Assembly: GCF_038002165.1 (NCBI RefSeq)
Contig: NZ_JBBOBR010000001.1
Coordinates: 1,674,001 to 1,738,000 of the forward strand
Source: Cytobacillus sp. FSL H8-0458
Lineage (GTDB): Bacteria; Bacillota; Bacilli; Bacillales; Cytobacillaceae
Reading direction: 5' to 3'
Length of the DNA stretch: 64,000 bases
Shown: positions 17,384 through 27,219 of the stretch, piece after piece
Layout: each line of letters starts with the position of its first letter
Numbering within the stretch: the stretch's first letter is position 1
Notes under the pieces: model-generated
Databases searched by the model: none
Told to the model about the DNA's origin: nothing
What the model saw: the letters and a program-made list of their open reading frames with translations, nothing else
Made by a program: the position numbers and the translations under genes

Positions 17384-18097
17384 ATGAAGAAGGGATTGAA
17401 TAAACTCATTTTGCCTTGTCTATGCTGCCTGAGTTTTTATACGGGCACTCAGCTTGTCGGGGAAACAGCAGCTGCCTTTACAAGCCAGGCAGAGACAAAG
17501 CCTATTTTAATCTCCACTGCTTTTGTGTTCCCATCCTATATTCACGGGCTTGAACAGAAAGCCAGGATAAACAGTGACCAAATAATAAAAGAGCATGCCG
17601 ATTTAGAAGCACTTGTGAAGAATGGGCTTTTAAATGGGACCGCAGATCCTCGCGCTGAATTTTTGAGAAAAAAAGAACAGATAGCAGCCATCTTGGAGGA
17701 ACTTCATAGAATAAGAGCTGAACTGGAAAAGCTGGACCGGCAAGCAGAAAAAAAGGAAGGATATGAGTTTGTAAGTGAAGGTTTTCTAAAAGTAGACAAG
17801 CTCCTTCTGAGAATGAATGATTCTCTTTATCTTCAGGAGCTGGAACAGCTTTTTAACCAAAAATGGCAAGAGCTGAAAAAAGAGCAGCAAGAAGAAGATA
17901 ATAAAACAAACAAAATGGGTGAGGGTGAAAAAATAGTAATGCCTATCAGCGAGTTGGAAAATCAGATAATTGAACCCAAACAGCCAGTGGTGGAACAATC
18001 GAAGCCCGAGGATGAACAGACTGTCAGCAAGGACAAAACACAGAAGGATGAACAGGAGGAGATAGGCAATGAGGAAAGCTCTGAAAATACTGAATAA
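17384..18097 (+). CDS. DUF4047-like secreted protein of the sipW-tasA operon
   Basis: 237 residues: a signal peptide (SFYTGTQLVGETAAAF), a Glu- and Lys-rich helical middle predicted to be coiled coil (about 70-175) and an acidic, disordered C-terminus. Position just before sipW matches TapA in B. subtilis, but the sequence looks more like the DUF4047 proteins found there in other bacilli. It may be a matrix or fibre accessory protein. GAGGAG precedes the ATG. It overlaps sipW by 29 nt. Confidence 0.7.
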   Translation: MKKGLNKLILPCLCCLSFYTGTQLVGETAAAFTSQAETKPILISTAFVFPSYIHGLEQKARINSDQIIKEHADLEALVKNGLLNGTADPRAEFLRKKEQIAAILEELHRIRAELEKLDRQAEKKEGYEFVSEGFLKVDKLLLRMNDSLYLQELEQLFNQKWQELKKEQQEEDNKTNKMGEGEKIVMPISELENQIIEPKQPVVEQSKPEDEQTVSKDKTQKDEQEEIGNEESSENTE

Positions 18098-18611
18098 ATG
18101 TATCAGTGCAGCAGGATTGGTGCTCCTGTGTCTGCTTGCTTTTTGGGCAATATCCTCAAAAGCATCCGGAGGAGAACCGTCCCTTATAGGTTATCAGGCT
18201 AAAGCTGTTTTATCGGGATCGATGGAACCCACTTTCATGACAGGATCCATCATTGTAGTGAAACAGCCGGACAGTAAAGAACATTTAAAAACAGAAGATA
18301 TTATTACCTTTAAATCAGGAGATAAATTAATTACCCATAGAATTGTCGAAGTAAAGAAAACGAAAGCCGGGGTTTTATATCAAACAAAAGGCGACAACAA
18401 TGACGCACCGGATATGGAATATGTGCAGCCTGAAAATATAACCGGCAAATATACGGGCTTCACCATTCCATATGCAGGCTATGCGGCTGAGTTTACAGCA
18501 TCCAAGGAAGGTTCCGCACTCCTGCTGTTTATCCCGGGACTTCTCCTGCTGCTATCTGCAGCGAGAACTATTTTTCTGGCCCTTAAAGAATACGAAACTA
18601 AAAATGCTTAA
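18069..18611 (+). CDS. sipW: Signal peptidase I, SipW type
   Basis: 180 residues with N- and C-terminal membrane helices. The nucleophile Ser is in LSGSMEPTF. The second catalytic site is KLITHRIVE, with His rather than Lys, the ER-type form typical of SipW. SipW processes TasA-family proteins. GGAGGA before the ATG lies in the end of the upstream gene, which indicates coupled translation. Confidence 0.92.
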   Translation: MRKALKILNKCISAAGLVLLCLLAFWAISSKASGGEPSLIGYQAKAVLSGSMEPTFMTGSIIVVKQPDSKEHLKTEDIITFKSGDKLITHRIVEVKKTKAGVLYQTKGDNNDAPDMEYVQPENITGKYTGFTIPYAGYAAEFTASKEGSALLLFIPGLLLLLSAARTIFLALKEYETKNA

Positions 18612-18690
18612 TACTTCGGTAATGCCTCTTATCTGCCACAGGCAAATGAGAGTTAAATAAATTTATAATATCCAGAGGAGGAAGTAAAAC

Positions 18691-19290
18691 ATGGGATTTG
18701 CAAAAAAGGTAAGTAAAGGACTTTTAACAGCTGCTTTAGGTTTTTCATTAATGGGTGGGGGTACATACGCTTATTTCAGCGATACAGAGGTTACGAATAA
18801 CACGTTTGCAGCAGGTACACTCGATTTGGCGGTAAACCCTGAAACAATCGTCAATATTGGCGATTTAAAACCAGGTGACGAGGTTTCACGCGAATTTACC
18901 ATTGCAAATAGCGGTACTCTTGATATTTCAAAGATCTTGCTGCATACAAACTATCAGGTGGAGGATGCAAAATTAAACGGGGCTGAAAATGCAGATGATT
19001 TCGGCAAACATATTAAAGTCACAATCCTATACAATCAGGCTAATGCAACCGTACAGGTTGCAGAAACGACTTTACATGACCTGCAGACACAAACTCCCGA
19101 TTTAACAGCCATTGATAATTTTGTAGGCGGTGGAACAGTGCCGGATGGCCTGGCCCCTGGTGAAACCGATAAAATTATAGTGCTGTTCGAATTTGTGGAT
19201 AACGGAGAGGACCAAAACGAATTCCAGGGAGATGCACTCCAGGTCGAATGGAAATTCAATGCAGAACAGGCTGAAGGAACAGAAAAATAG
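18691..19290 (+). CDS. tasA: TasA/camelysin-family matrix protein
   Basis: 199 residues starting with a long signal peptide (LGFSLMGGGTYA) and YFSDTEVTNNTFAAGTLDL, the hallmark of TasA/CalY proteins cut by SipW. The rest is a beta-rich domain (PGDEVSREFTIANSGTLDIS). TasA forms biofilm fibres; camelysin has been described as a surface protease. AGAGGAGG precedes the ATG, 79 nt after sipW. Confidence 0.9.
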   Translation: MGFAKKVSKGLLTAALGFSLMGGGTYAYFSDTEVTNNTFAAGTLDLAVNPETIVNIGDLKPGDEVSREFTIANSGTLDISKILLHTNYQVEDAKLNGAENADDFGKHIKVTILYNQANATVQVAETTLHDLQTQTPDLTAIDNFVGGGTVPDGLAPGETDKIIVLFEFVDNGEDQNEFQGDALQVEWKFNAEQAEGTEK

Positions 19291-19301
19291 AAAAGGACGG
19301 A

Positions 19302-19336
19302 AAATCCCTTGAAGGAAGATTCAAGGGATTTTTCTA
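19302..19336 (+). terminator. Terminator of the sipW-tasA operon
   Basis: AAAATCCCTTGAA and TTCAAGGGATTTTT form a 13-bp stem with a 6-nt loop and a T-run. It also lies at the 3' end of the convergent regulator gene. Confidence 0.88.
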
Positions 19337-20593
19337 CACATTAATTAATTCTTTGCCTTCAAGCTGCCTGTTCAGATGAATGGCTTTTTCATGATTTCCT
19401 GTCTCAATGTAATATTCATAAAGCTTTTTGCCATACCTGCGCATGAGAATCATATGCTTAATTTTAATAAATTCAGGAAAAGCCTTTTCTTCCAAATACT
19501 TAAAATATTTCTCACGCTGGTGATAAAGCTGATACTTAGAAAGTTTAAATAATGATAAGTATAAAGTGCTTTTAAGCTCCTTTGACACCTGAATTCCTTC
19601 GCAAGCTTTTTTAAGAAGGGCTGTTTTACCGGATAATTTGCCTTCTATACAGGAATTAAGGTAAGAATATAATCGCTGAAGATAAATGATTGTATTCCTG
19701 TCAGCTAAACGCAGGGCCTGTTTATAGCAATCCTTTGCCTCAGCATATTGTTCCCTATTGAAATACTCAAATCCTAAATTATTGTATAACAGGCCTTTAT
19801 AGTCTTGAAATCCAATTCGTTCACAGTCCCAGATTAAATGATGATACCGTTCTGCCAGTTTATCCATGTCAGTTAAGATATCACTGCTTATCTGCAGGAG
19901 GATAATGGATTCCGCTTTTATCGCCATCGTGTAGTTGTTCGTGTTTTTGAAATGCTGCAATGATTTTTCCGCAAACATGTAAGCCATGATTTTTGAATCG
20001 ATATAATGATAGGCAATTGCCAGGTGATAAAAGTATTCTTCATTGCCATATTCATCAATATCGATGTTTTTTAATACCTGAAGCGCTTTTTGCTGATCCG
20101 GGCTATCAGGTTTTATTGCTTGGTTAATATAATACATCCCTTGAACATGGTAAAATAAATTTCTCTCAAAAGGAGAGAGGTTTGGAAACTCATTGCTTAT
20201 TTTCTTAATGATCCGGGATGTTTCCTCTAATTCCTGATGCAGTAAATGATATCTAGCCTTTAAAAGCAGATAGTGGGCTGCATATTTAGAAGATTGAATA
20301 AAAGGCGAGCTTTCCAATTCATTTTTGATTTCCTCCGCCCTGGGTAATCTATACATGATGATGGCTTTATGCCATTCCTGCAGGCGCTTGTCCAGATCCC
20401 GGAAGTATTCAATTTCCTTTTGAATGTCAATATTTAAAACGGCAGAGAAAAGTGAAATAATTTCCGGTGAATACGCAGTTTTCCCTCTTTCAATTTTGCT
20501 TACATGGGTAGGAGTACAAATTCCTTCACCTAACATGGCTTGTGTGAGCCCGGATTTTTCCCGGTAGTATCTAATAATTTCCCCTTCCAGCAT
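19334..20593 (-). CDS. XRE-HTH regulator with TPR repeats (RRNPP-like), paralogue 1
   Basis: 419 residues. Residues 1-60 are an XRE helix-turn-helix (LTQAMLGEGICTPTHVSKIERG). The rest is helical with TPR-type repeats (for example YNNLGFEYFNREQYAEAKDCYKQAL). This layout matches Rgg/PlcR-type peptide-sensing regulators, but no propeptide gene was found next to it. It is homologous over its length to the next gene. Between two extracellular-protein loci, it probably regulates matrix or protease genes; that is inference. Confidence 0.82.
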   Translation of the reverse strand: MLEGEIIRYYREKSGLTQAMLGEGICTPTHVSKIERGKTAYSPEIISLFSAVLNIDIQKEIEYFRDLDKRLQEWHKAIIMYRLPRAEEIKNELESSPFIQSSKYAAHYLLLKARYHLLHQELEETSRIIKKISNEFPNLSPFERNLFYHVQGMYYINQAIKPDSPDQQKALQVLKNIDIDEYGNEEYFYHLAIAYHYIDSKIMAYMFAEKSLQHFKNTNNYTMAIKAESIILLQISSDILTDMDKLAERYHHLIWDCERIGFQDYKGLLYNNLGFEYFNREQYAEAKDCYKQALRLADRNTIIYLQRLYSYLNSCIEGKLSGKTALLKKACEGIQVSKELKSTLYLSLFKLSKYQLYHQREKYFKYLEEKAFPEFIKIKHMILMRRYGKKLYEYYIETGNHEKAIHLNRQLEGKELINV

Positions 20594-20684
20594 GTGATCC
20601 TCTCCTTATAGATTAATAATAGGTGAATATGCCTGGCAGCTGTCTCTTAAATACTTAATTATCTTTAATCTAAGATTTTCCTTT

Positions 20685-20729
20685 TTGGGGGAATTTTTAG
20701 ATTCAGAAGACATAGATCCTTTGGGGGAG
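20685..20729. promoter_or_regulatory. Two TTGGGGGA boxes before paralogue 1
   Basis: TTGGGGGAA (20685-20693) and TTGGGGGAG (20721-20729), 36 bp apart, lie upstream of the regulator gene. The same box is found before the Vpr-like protease. They may be operator sites, which is speculative. Confidence 0.35.
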
Positions 20730-20827
20730 TGAACAGGAAATAAGGAGAAAAGGCTCAAAGGGGAGAAAACAGAAAAGAGGGCAAAAAGAAAAATCTCCCA
20801 TGAAAGATAAGGAGATTTTTCTGCTGT

Positions 20828-22072
20828 TTAATGGCTGAGCGGCTCGAAGTACTTGGCTGCAAGCCTGCATGCTTTTTCATGCTGTGAAGATTTCCTGTAA
20901 TAATGGAATAATTCTTTTTCATAGAGGTTGATTAATGTGCTATTACCTATTTCATGAAGGTGTGGAAGGAATGTGTTTTCTAAAAAGAGATAGTAATCAT
21001 TTATGTCTTTATCTTCTAAAAGGATATCGAGCATATAATAAACAAATTGATAGGTTTTATTTTGAAATTGTTCAGCTAGCCTGCGGCCATCGTCCAGCAA
21101 GGATCTGAGGTTTTGTCTATTATATTGATCCAGATTAAGGCAGCTATGGACATAGCCTCTTATAGCGCCTAATTTTACAGACGGATTAGGAATTAAATCG
21201 GATTGGTCCAATACCTTTTTGTAAACTTCACTCGCTTCTGAATAAAATCCTTTTGCAAAATATTCAACGGCAAGATTATGCCAAAGGGTCATTTCTCTTA
21301 CTTCTTCTTTATGGGCCCGGCAGGACTTTATTAATGTATGATACTTCTTGACGGTTTCTTCAAATTGGCAAAGGTCGTTCGTGCCCATTTGTATCAATAA
21401 AACGGTTTCTGTATCTAGAATTCTTTTGAAATTATTGGTTGCCCGAAAATAGGATAGTGCAAGCGTCCCATAGTGATAGGCCTTTACTTTATCATTCATT
21501 AAATGAGAAGAAGTAGCGAGGTGAAAATAAAATTCATGGTTATTATATTCTTTAGGATTAATAGTCTTTAAGTGGGAAATGGCTTCTTTGCAATTATGTA
21601 TATTGAGAAAATAAATTCCCCATATATGTTGGAGAAGATTCCGTTCAAAGCGCTCAAGGGAGTTCCAAGCAACCTGGCAGCTTTCTAAAAGCGCTTTGCC
21701 CTTATCAAAGTTCCCATGCATCAGTTGATAGCGAGCCAAGAGGATTGAATGAAAATATTTAGTTTCCGAAAAATGCAGGTAAGGATTTTGGGCTAAATCC
21801 TCTTTAATCCATTCTATATATTCATTTTGCTGTTTTACCATTGCCTCCAGCCACTCATGAAGTTTAATCTCCAGCGTATCAAACTTTTCAAGTTCGAGTG
21901 TAAGATCTATATTCAGCCGTTTACAGATCAAATTCGTGATTTCAGAGGAATATTGTGTTTGTCCCCGTTCAATTTTACTTATATGAGTTACAGAACAAAT
22001 CCCTTCACCCAGCTGAGTTTGCGTCAGCCCAGCCCGTTCCCGGAAATATTTAATAATTAAGCCTTCTTTCAA
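20828..22072 (-). CDS. XRE-HTH regulator with TPR repeats (RRNPP-like), paralogue 2
   Basis: 414 residues. HTH: LTQTQLGEGICSVTHISKIERG, nearly the same recognition region as paralogue 1. TPR-like repeats follow (LWHNLAVEYFAKGFYSEASEVYKKVL). Two adjacent paralogues with similar DNA-binding helices may share targets while differing in the ligand-binding TPR part. It is divergent from the Vpr-like protease gene. Confidence 0.82.
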   Translation of the reverse strand: MKEGLIIKYFRERAGLTQTQLGEGICSVTHISKIERGQTQYSSEITNLICKRLNIDLTLELEKFDTLEIKLHEWLEAMVKQQNEYIEWIKEDLAQNPYLHFSETKYFHSILLARYQLMHGNFDKGKALLESCQVAWNSLERFERNLLQHIWGIYFLNIHNCKEAISHLKTINPKEYNNHEFYFHLATSSHLMNDKVKAYHYGTLALSYFRATNNFKRILDTETVLLIQMGTNDLCQFEETVKKYHTLIKSCRAHKEEVREMTLWHNLAVEYFAKGFYSEASEVYKKVLDQSDLIPNPSVKLGAIRGYVHSCLNLDQYNRQNLRSLLDDGRRLAEQFQNKTYQFVYYMLDILLEDKDINDYYLFLENTFLPHLHEIGNSTLINLYEKELFHYYRKSSQHEKACRLAAKYFEPLSH

Positions 22073-22457
22073 AAGTATCCCCCCTGTAGTTTTAAATAGT
22101 ATCGTAGCATACCTTATCAGCTAGAAACAGATAGCCAGGAAATGTCAGATGTCTGTTTTTCCCAAAGACTATCGGGATATTATTCCTATAAGGTTTTTAA
22201 AGGTTTCAATTTGGGGTAATTCGAAAAAGACTTTTTTACCAGTAAGTGAGAAAGTTAGTAGAAAATATGAAAGGGAACATGTCTTTTACACTATTATAAT
22301 AGGAATAAATCTTGTGTTCTGGATACAAAGTTCTGAAATTTAACAGATGCCTTCTATTGATTTCCCCCAATTTACATCTCTCAGCCCCGGCCCTACAATA
22401 AATTATGTGAAAAGTTAAAAAAATATAGATTTTTCAATAGGAAAGGGCGGGAGAGAA
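22073..22457. promoter_or_regulatory. Divergent upstream region of regulator and Vpr-like protease
   Basis: 385 nt without a convincing gene; a 64-codon frame at 22149 has no ribosome site. TTGGGGGAAA lies on the minus strand at 22370-22361, about 90 nt before the protease start, and a related TTTGGGGTAATT at about 22210. I could not place a clear promoter for either gene. Confidence 0.4.
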
Positions 22458-25400
22458 ATGAAAGTGAAAAAAGGGGTACCCTATAAGGTGCTTGCTTCTG
22501 CATTGGCAGCAGCAATGCTATTCGGGGGAACAGTCTCCGCACAAGGAGATCAGGATGATGAGATCAAGGCTCCAAGTATTGAAGACATTGTTAAGCAGGG
22601 GCAGAAATTATTTTTGGAGCAGCAATTTCAGACTGATGCAAATGCAGTGGACAAGCTGGGATATAAGGATCTTAAAGAAAAAGGGTTAACCCAACCATAT
22701 GAGCCAACTGAAATTTTACGAGTAATTGTTGAGATCGAACAGCCTGCAGATACAGAGAAAACAAATAAAAGCAAAAAAAGTAAAATGAAGGCAAAGCAAG
22801 ACGAGGTAATTTCAGCACTTTCCAAGAAAAAATCATTCAAGAAATTGAAGCATCGCTTTTTTGAGGGGTTTAATGGGTTCAGTCTGGAAACCGAGTTTCG
22901 TAATGTAAAAGAAATTCAGGATATTCCTGGTGTCATTAACGTACATATTGCGAGAACATTCCAGCCATCCATGGGTGCCAGCAAGGAGCTGGTGCAGGCA
23001 CAGAAGGTCTGGGAGCGGCATGGCTATGAAGGCGAAGGGCTGCTTGTTGCTGTAGTTGACTCAGGATTGGACTATACACACCAGGATATGACATTGACGG
23101 ATGAAGGGAAAGACAAGCAGAAATGGTCTGAAGGAGGAATCCAGGCAAAACTCTCTGAAACGGCTATTAATGATGTCTGGTATAGTGACAAAGTGCCGAC
23201 AGGCTATGACTGGGCCGATGAAGATACGGATGTCATCCCCCGGGGACAATATGGAAGTCCGCATGGCATGCACGTGGCTGGTACAGTAGGTGCTAATGGC
23301 GATGAAGAAAATGATGGGGTCAAGGGGATCGCTCCGGGTGTCCAGTTATTAGCCGAAAAAGTATTTTCTGATAACGGCGGGGGAGCTTATGAAGATGATA
23401 TTATTGCTGGAATTGAACATGCTGTGGCAATGGACGCAGATGTCATTAACATGAGTCTTGGGTCAGATGCCGGTTTTGTTGGAGAAGAAAATGATCCCAT
23501 CCAAAAGTCAATCCGGGAAGCAACTGAGCAGGGTACCCTGGTAGTAGTGGCTGGAGGAAATTCATCTTACAGCACAAAAAATAATATTATGGAGGCCTCT
23601 GCCATGCCATATGCAGAAAATCCGGATATCGGCACAGTCGGAGAGCCTTCTGTCAGTCCATTTGCGCTATCAGTAGCATCTTATGAAAATACTAAATTGC
23701 ATATGAATGCACTTACTGATGAAAACGGCTTGCAGCTTCCATACCAGGATCAGACCCATGTAAACTTCAAGCTATCAAAGGTGTTAACAGCAGGAGAAAG
23801 CTATGAAATGGTATATGTAGGGGAAGGAAAGACAGCTGATTTTGCCGGTAAAGATGTTGCAGGCAAAATAGTCGTAGCAAAACCAAATCAAAAATATGGT
23901 TTATATACCTATGTCCAATCCGAAGCCAGAAAAAATGGTGCCAAGGCGGTTATCCTTGTACCGCCTCATGATGAAGCGGATTTTCCTTTCTTGTATTTTA
24001 GTCCATACTTAACCCCTGCAGCTACTACCAGCAAAGAGGATGGGAATGCCTTAATTTCACAGCTATCCAATGGACAAACAGTGAAAATGCAGATGAGCAA
24101 AGGTGTTTGGGTCGATAATGCCGAGAAAGATAACATGTCAGACTTTTCATCTTTTGGAACGCCGCACACGCTGGACTTCAAACCTGAACTATCAGCACCA
24201 GGCGGAGGGATTTACTCAACTGTTCCCGGCAATGAATATGAAATTATGAGCGGTACGTCCATGGCTGCGCCTCATGTAGCAGGCGGATCAGCTTTGCTGC
24301 TGCAGGCTTTATATGAAAAAGGATTGCCGCAATCCAAAGAAACGGCACTAAAAGCAAAAATCGCCTTAATGAATACGTCAAAAACCATTCAAGATCCGCG
24401 TTCCAGCAGTCAAGTCCCTTATTCACCACGCGTTCAGGGATCCGGATTAATGCAAATACAAAATGCCATCAAAACACCTGTGCTGGTGACAAATAAAAAC
24501 GTTCCTTTGGAACAGGCAGGAGCGGTTGCACTTAAGGAAATCAATGAGAAAGCACACTTCAAATTGAATGTCGAAGCACTTCGGGATGCTGATGTTGAAG
24601 AACTGGAATACAAAGTGTACGTTGATGTTTTAACAGACGAAACAGAAACAAAAAAGTATGACTTTGATAATGATGGTAAATTGGATGAGAAGGAATATTT
24701 AACAATGACCAGCAAGCGGATTTCGGGGGCTTCTGCCATCGTCAATGGTGAAAAAGTGACCAATGAAAAAGGAAAAACATTAAAAGTTAAGCCAGGACAA
24801 AACAAGAGTCTTGATGTACAGATTCAATTGCCGGATAGCCTGAAAAAGGGCACATTTGTCGAAGGATATGTCCGTCTTGTGCCAACAGGGAAAAACAATG
24901 ATGCCGCTGTGCCGCTGACAATTCCATACATGGGCTATTTTGGTCAATGGGACAAGCCGCTAAACCTTGACCCTGCTGCATGGGAAAAAGATGCCTTTTT
25001 AGGATATACAGTCCTTTGGAATGATGAAGGAGCACAGTTCCCGATGGGATATGATCCGTATACCGGAACATTTAATATGGATCGTATTGTCATTTCGCCA
25101 AATGCTGTTTTGCCGGGTGTTTTCCCAACTTTTACAGCTCTCCGCAATTTACAAAAGACAGAAATGTACGTGGAGAATGATAAAGGAGAAATGATCAACT
25201 ACTTAGGCGACTTCAGTGAATTTACAGGCAAGCCCTGGAAGTTCCGCAAAAATATCATGGCTTTCCGTGACTATATGATTAACGGCTATTTATGGGATGT
25301 TAAGGATCAAAACGGGAATTTCGTTAAAGATGGCTCCTATCAATATATAATCAAAACAACACTTGATTATAAGGATGCCAAACCGCAGAAAGTAAGGCTT

Positions 25401-25970
25401 CCGGTTCACGTAGATTCCGTTGCACCAGTGGTTTCTGATATACAGGTTCAGCCAAAGGACGGCCAATATGAGATTTCCTTCAAGTCGGAAGATAACAAAG
25501 GCGGAAGCGGCTATAATGGGGCCATCATCTGGTACAACGGCAAGTATATGCCGCTCGAGCCTGGAAAAACGTCAGCCCTTGTAAAAGATGATCCTAAGAG
25601 CGTTGTCGTAATGGGCATCGACCATGCATTTAACCAGAGCTATGCTGTATGGGGAGATCCTTCCTATATAGATGAGGGGATGCTAGTGAGCTATTTCAGT
25701 GTTTATCCTAATAAAAATGTGAATGCAAACACACCTGCCGGCATCAATGGATTTGCAAACAACCGCGTAAACTGGACAGTGCACATTAAAGATGAAGCAG
25801 GAAAAATCGTTGATACTTTTAATGTAGAAAACGAACATGAAATTCATTTAAAGTGGACTCCGGACGCAGATCTTCCAAATGGGACTTACACCATTAGTGC
25901 GGAAGTAACAAATAAACAGGGCTTTAAAGTGACCACGAGTCCTAAAACGGTTACAGTATTTCAGAACTGA
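22458..25970 (+). CDS. Vpr-like S8 subtilisin-family protease with PA domain
   Basis: 1170-residue secreted protease: signal peptide (cut near TVSAQG), an I9-type propeptide, then the S8 domain with Asp201 (VVDSGLDY), His269 (GSPHGMHVAG) and Ser601 (SGTSMAAPHVAG). A PA domain is inserted at about 415-550, as in Vpr. The C-terminal 500 residues are beta-rich Fn3-like modules. There is a possible calcium loop at DFDNDGKLDEKEY. It is longer than B. subtilis Vpr (about 800 residues). The catalytic triad is intact. Confidence 0.92.
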   Translation: MKVKKGVPYKVLASALAAAMLFGGTVSAQGDQDDEIKAPSIEDIVKQGQKLFLEQQFQTDANAVDKLGYKDLKEKGLTQPYEPTEILRVIVEIEQPADTEKTNKSKKSKMKAKQDEVISALSKKKSFKKLKHRFFEGFNGFSLETEFRNVKEIQDIPGVINVHIARTFQPSMGASKELVQAQKVWERHGYEGEGLLVAVVDSGLDYTHQDMTLTDEGKDKQKWSEGGIQAKLSETAINDVWYSDKVPTGYDWADEDTDVIPRGQYGSPHGMHVAGTVGANGDEENDGVKGIAPGVQLLAEKVFSDNGGGAYEDDIIAGIEHAVAMDADVINMSLGSDAGFVGEENDPIQKSIREATEQGTLVVVAGGNSSYSTKNNIMEASAMPYAENPDIGTVGEPSVSPFALSVASYENTKLHMNALTDENGLQLPYQDQTHVNFKLSKVLTAGESYEMVYVGEGKTADFAGKDVAGKIVVAKPNQKYGLYTYVQSEARKNGAKAVILVPPHDEADFPFLYFSPYLTPAATTSKEDGNALISQLSNGQTVKMQMSKGVWVDNAEKDNMSDFSSFGTPHTLDFKPELSAPGGGIYSTVPGNEYEIMSGTSMAAPHVAGGSALLLQALYEKGLPQSKETALKAKIALMNTSKTIQDPRSSSQVPYSPRVQGSGLMQIQNAIKTPVLVTNKNVPLEQAGAVALKEINEKAHFKLNVEALRDADVEELEYKVYVDVLTDETETKKYDFDNDGKLDEKEYLTMTSKRISGASAIVNGEKVTNEKGKTLKVKPGQNKSLDVQIQLPDSLKKGTFVEGYVRLVPTGKNNDAAVPLTIPYMGYFGQWDKPLNLDPAAWEKDAFLGYTVLWNDEGAQFPMGYDPYTGTFNMDRIVISPNAVLPGVFPTFTALRNLQKTEMYVENDKGEMINYLGDFSEFTGKPWKFRKNIMAFRDYMINGYLWDVKDQNGNFVKDGSYQYIIKTTLDYKDAKPQKVRLPVHVDSVAPVVSDIQVQPKDGQYEISFKSEDNKGGSGYNGAIIWYNGKYMPLEPGKTSALVKDDPKSVVVMGIDHAFNQSYAVWGDPSYIDEGMLVSYFSVYPNKNVNANTPAGINGFANNRVNWTVHIKDEAGKIVDTFNVENEHEIHLKWTPDADLPNGTYTISAEVTNKQGFKVTTSPKTVTVFQN

Positions 25971-25976
25971 AAAATC

Positions 25977-26011
25977 AAAAGCCATGGACTGTTTAGAGGT
26001 CCATGGCTTTT
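25977..26011. terminator. Terminator after the Vpr-like gene
   Basis: AAAAGCCATGGAC and GTCCATGGCTTTTT form a 13-bp stem with a 9-nt loop and T5. It lies between convergent genes and can serve both. Confidence 0.88.
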
Positions 26012-26024
26012 TCCTGATTTAGGT

Positions 26025-27218
26025 TCAAGCTGAAACAGATGTGTTCAATTTCTTTAAAGCTATAGCTTCCTTCTTCCCATGCAGGAAATAATATAAGATG
26101 GCTGATAATAAAACAAAGAGTGCCATCATGCCATAGAGCTTGCCGTATCCTGTAACCGGAATAATGAATCCCAGCAAATAGGGACCAAATCCCAAGCCTG
26201 CATCAAGAAAGATAAAGAACGTTGACGTTGCCAATCCCATCCGATGTGCCGGTGTCAGCTTGACGGCCACGGCCTGGGTGCAGGACTGCATGTTTCCAAA
26301 GCCAAGCCCAATTAGTGCACCTGCCAAAAGCAGGGTAAAACTGCTGTTCGCTGTACTAAGCACAAACATGCCTGCCGCAAATAAGATAAAAGCGGGGTAC
26401 ATTACATAATTTGCACCTTTAAGATCCATCAGCCGACCGGTAAATGGACGTGAAACCAGGACAGCGGCTGAGTAGATGAGAAAGAAAAAGCTCGCAGCCT
26501 TTACTAAATCGACTTCTATTGCGTAAAAGTTGATAAAAGAGAGGACGCCGGAATAAGCAAATGCAATCGCGAGCGTGATAAATGCGATCTTAATCGCTTT
26601 TGGCTCGATAAAGCTGGAAAGCTGAAAACCAGGCTTCTTCACATCTGAGGTTTCAACGGCTGGAACATATAAAAAGAAGGATGTAATTAGGGCAATAATT
26701 CCGATGACAAGACAGAAGGCAAAAATCACTTGGAAAGAAACTTTTTGCATCATCAATAAGCCAATAAATGGCCCAACAGCAGTCGCCAGTGTTGTACTCA
26801 TGCTGAAGTAGCCAATTCCTTCCCCCTTGCGTGCTGCCGGAATAATTTGTGCCGCGATGGTTCCAGTCGCCGTGCTTGCCACCCCTAAAGCAATGCCGTG
26901 AATAAACCTGGTCATCAGCAGGAAAGCAATTCCAATGTTCACGAAATACAAAAGAGTCGTCAGTGTAAAAAAGGTCAAACCGATAAAAAGTGTTTTCTTG
27001 CGTCCTATTTTATCAATGGCCCGCCCGATATAAAGCCTCCCAATGAGCGTGCCTATGATAAAAATGCCTGTCACAAGTCCGGCCTGGCTGGTTGTAGCAC
27101 TATAGTAATCCACTGCAAAAACTGCTATGGTCACCATCAGCAGATAGAAAATCAATGTTAAGAAAAAATTAACCGATGAAACAATCACAAAATCCTTTGT
27201 CCAAAGCTTCGAATTCAA
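26025..27218 (-). CDS. MFS transporter, drug-efflux type
   Basis: 397 residues with 12 hydrophobic segments and the MFS motif GRLYIGRAIDKIGRKK between helices 2 and 3. It resembles the transporter at 50230-51414. It follows a MarR-type regulator with 1 nt between them, so the pair forms an efflux operon controlled by that regulator. Substrate unknown. Confidence 0.87.
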   Translation of the reverse strand: MNSKLWTKDFVIVSSVNFFLTLIFYLLMVTIAVFAVDYYSATTSQAGLVTGIFIIGTLIGRLYIGRAIDKIGRKKTLFIGLTFFTLTTLLYFVNIGIAFLLMTRFIHGIALGVASTATGTIAAQIIPAARKGEGIGYFSMSTTLATAVGPFIGLLMMQKVSFQVIFAFCLVIGIIALITSFFLYVPAVETSDVKKPGFQLSSFIEPKAIKIAFITLAIAFAYSGVLSFINFYAIEVDLVKAASFFFLIYSAAVLVSRPFTGRLMDLKGANYVMYPAFILFAAGMFVLSTANSSFTLLLAGALIGLGFGNMQSCTQAVAVKLTPAHRMGLATSTFFIFLDAGLGFGPYLLGFIIPVTGYGKLYGMMALFVLLSAILYYFLHGKKEAIALKKLNTSVSA

Positions 27219-27219
27219 T

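Noticed and set aside
22149..22343. Possible pheromone propeptide between regulator 2 and the protease
   Set aside because: No ribosome site, no signal-peptide pattern and no repeat of a peptide motif.
24434..24805. 123-codon minus-strand frame inside the Vpr-like gene
   Set aside because: Ser-rich antisense translation of a well-supported protease gene.
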